A stretch of DNA of 64,000 bases from Ascarosepion bandense (taxonomy: Eukaryota > Mollusca > Cephalopoda > Sepiida > Sepiidae). The stretch covers positions 431,001-495,000 of the forward strand of contig JBBBDQ010000420.1 in the NCBI GenBank assembly GCA_037127315.1, written 5' to 3'. A program made the translations under genes and the position numbers. Positions within the stretch are counted from its first letter, which is position 1. Every line of letters starts with the position of its first letter. Below are positions 63,880 through 64,000 of this stretch, in pieces. The notes below the pieces were generated by a model. That model did not search any database. It was given only the letters and a program-made list of their open reading frames with translations, and was not told the origin of the DNA.

Positions 63880-64000
63880 GATGTGCGTTGTGGTGCTGTG
63901 GATATCCTTTCGGAAAGAGAAATCGGTGAGCCGAGTTCGAATTCGAGTTCGAGTTCGAGTTGAATACCCTGCATTCACTTAAGCACTGTTACACTTGGGA
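63880..64000 (+). mobile_element. SINE-1, 5' part, cut by window end
   Basis: Head ATGTGCGTTGTGGTGCTGTG and box B GAGTTCGAATTCGAG. The motif GAGTTC is repeated four times after box B, a small local expansion. It starts 9 bases after the 5S sequence. Confidence 0.88.

Noticed and set aside
1..64000. CRISPR array, operons, bacterial genes or phage
   Set aside because: Repeats here lack unique spacers, and all protein fragments belong to eukaryotic transposons.

Overview
This is metazoan DNA with no intact host protein-coding gene that I can support. It is AT-rich, full of (TA)n, (CA)n, (GA)n, (TAA)n and (GAA)n microsatellites, and packed with nested, mostly dead transposable elements. The mix suggests a mollusc, most likely a coleoid cephalopod: about a dozen copies of a tRNA-derived SINE, several non-LTR retrotransposon families, Penelope-like elements, mariner/Tc1 relics and 5S rRNA-derived sequence. 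The organism assignment is inference; the TE content is read directly from the sequence.

Layout. 1-9 kb: SINE, a CR1/L2-like LINE relic, an 11-bp-spaced 516-bp-arm palindrome (1845-2887), repeat family D, and CR1/L2-like and RTE-like LINE fragments. 9-13 kb: repeat family G with a SINE-2 insertion (17-bp TSD), a 14-copy 74-bp minisatellite (10276-11313), and an RTE-like LINE whose 3' end is tandemly repeated. 14.5-24.5 kb: a rearranged direct/inverted repeat, nested SINE-in-LINE and LINE-in-LINE insertions, and a 162-bp x 9.5 tandem array that is the multiplied 3' UTR of the CR1/L2-like LINE (21251-22777). 24.5-31 kb: SINE-2, family G split by a foldback, family D, and two copies of LINE B, one split by an RTE-like copy. 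31-32.5 kb: a SINE inside a 26-bp inverted repeat, then five degenerate tandem 5S rRNA units. 33-41 kb: an R4/Dong-like relic, SINEs, LINE 3' tails, family D, and a Tc1 relic inside family G. 41-48 kb: palindromic-family copies, an R4/Dong-like element (44141-45884) between TAA repeats, and the best RTE-like reverse transcriptase (46371-47597, minus, about 409 codons open). 49-57 kb: a Penelope-like RT relic, a mariner (51489-53097) carrying a LINE insertion, LINE tails and a Penelope-type GIY-YIG fragment. 58-64 kb: small tandem repeats, a SINE with 12-bp TSD, a GC-rich 79-bp repeat block, a hammerhead ribozyme motif (62913-62962, minus) and a 5S rRNA sequence abutting a SINE head at the right edge.

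What stands out: a hammerhead ribozyme with complete core, related hammerhead-like modules at the ends of several repeat families, tandemly amplified LINE 3' ends in two unrelated LINE families, a tandem 5S pseudogene array, and a transposon terminus that repeatedly abuts (TA)n tracts. I saw no new enzymatic or defence system.
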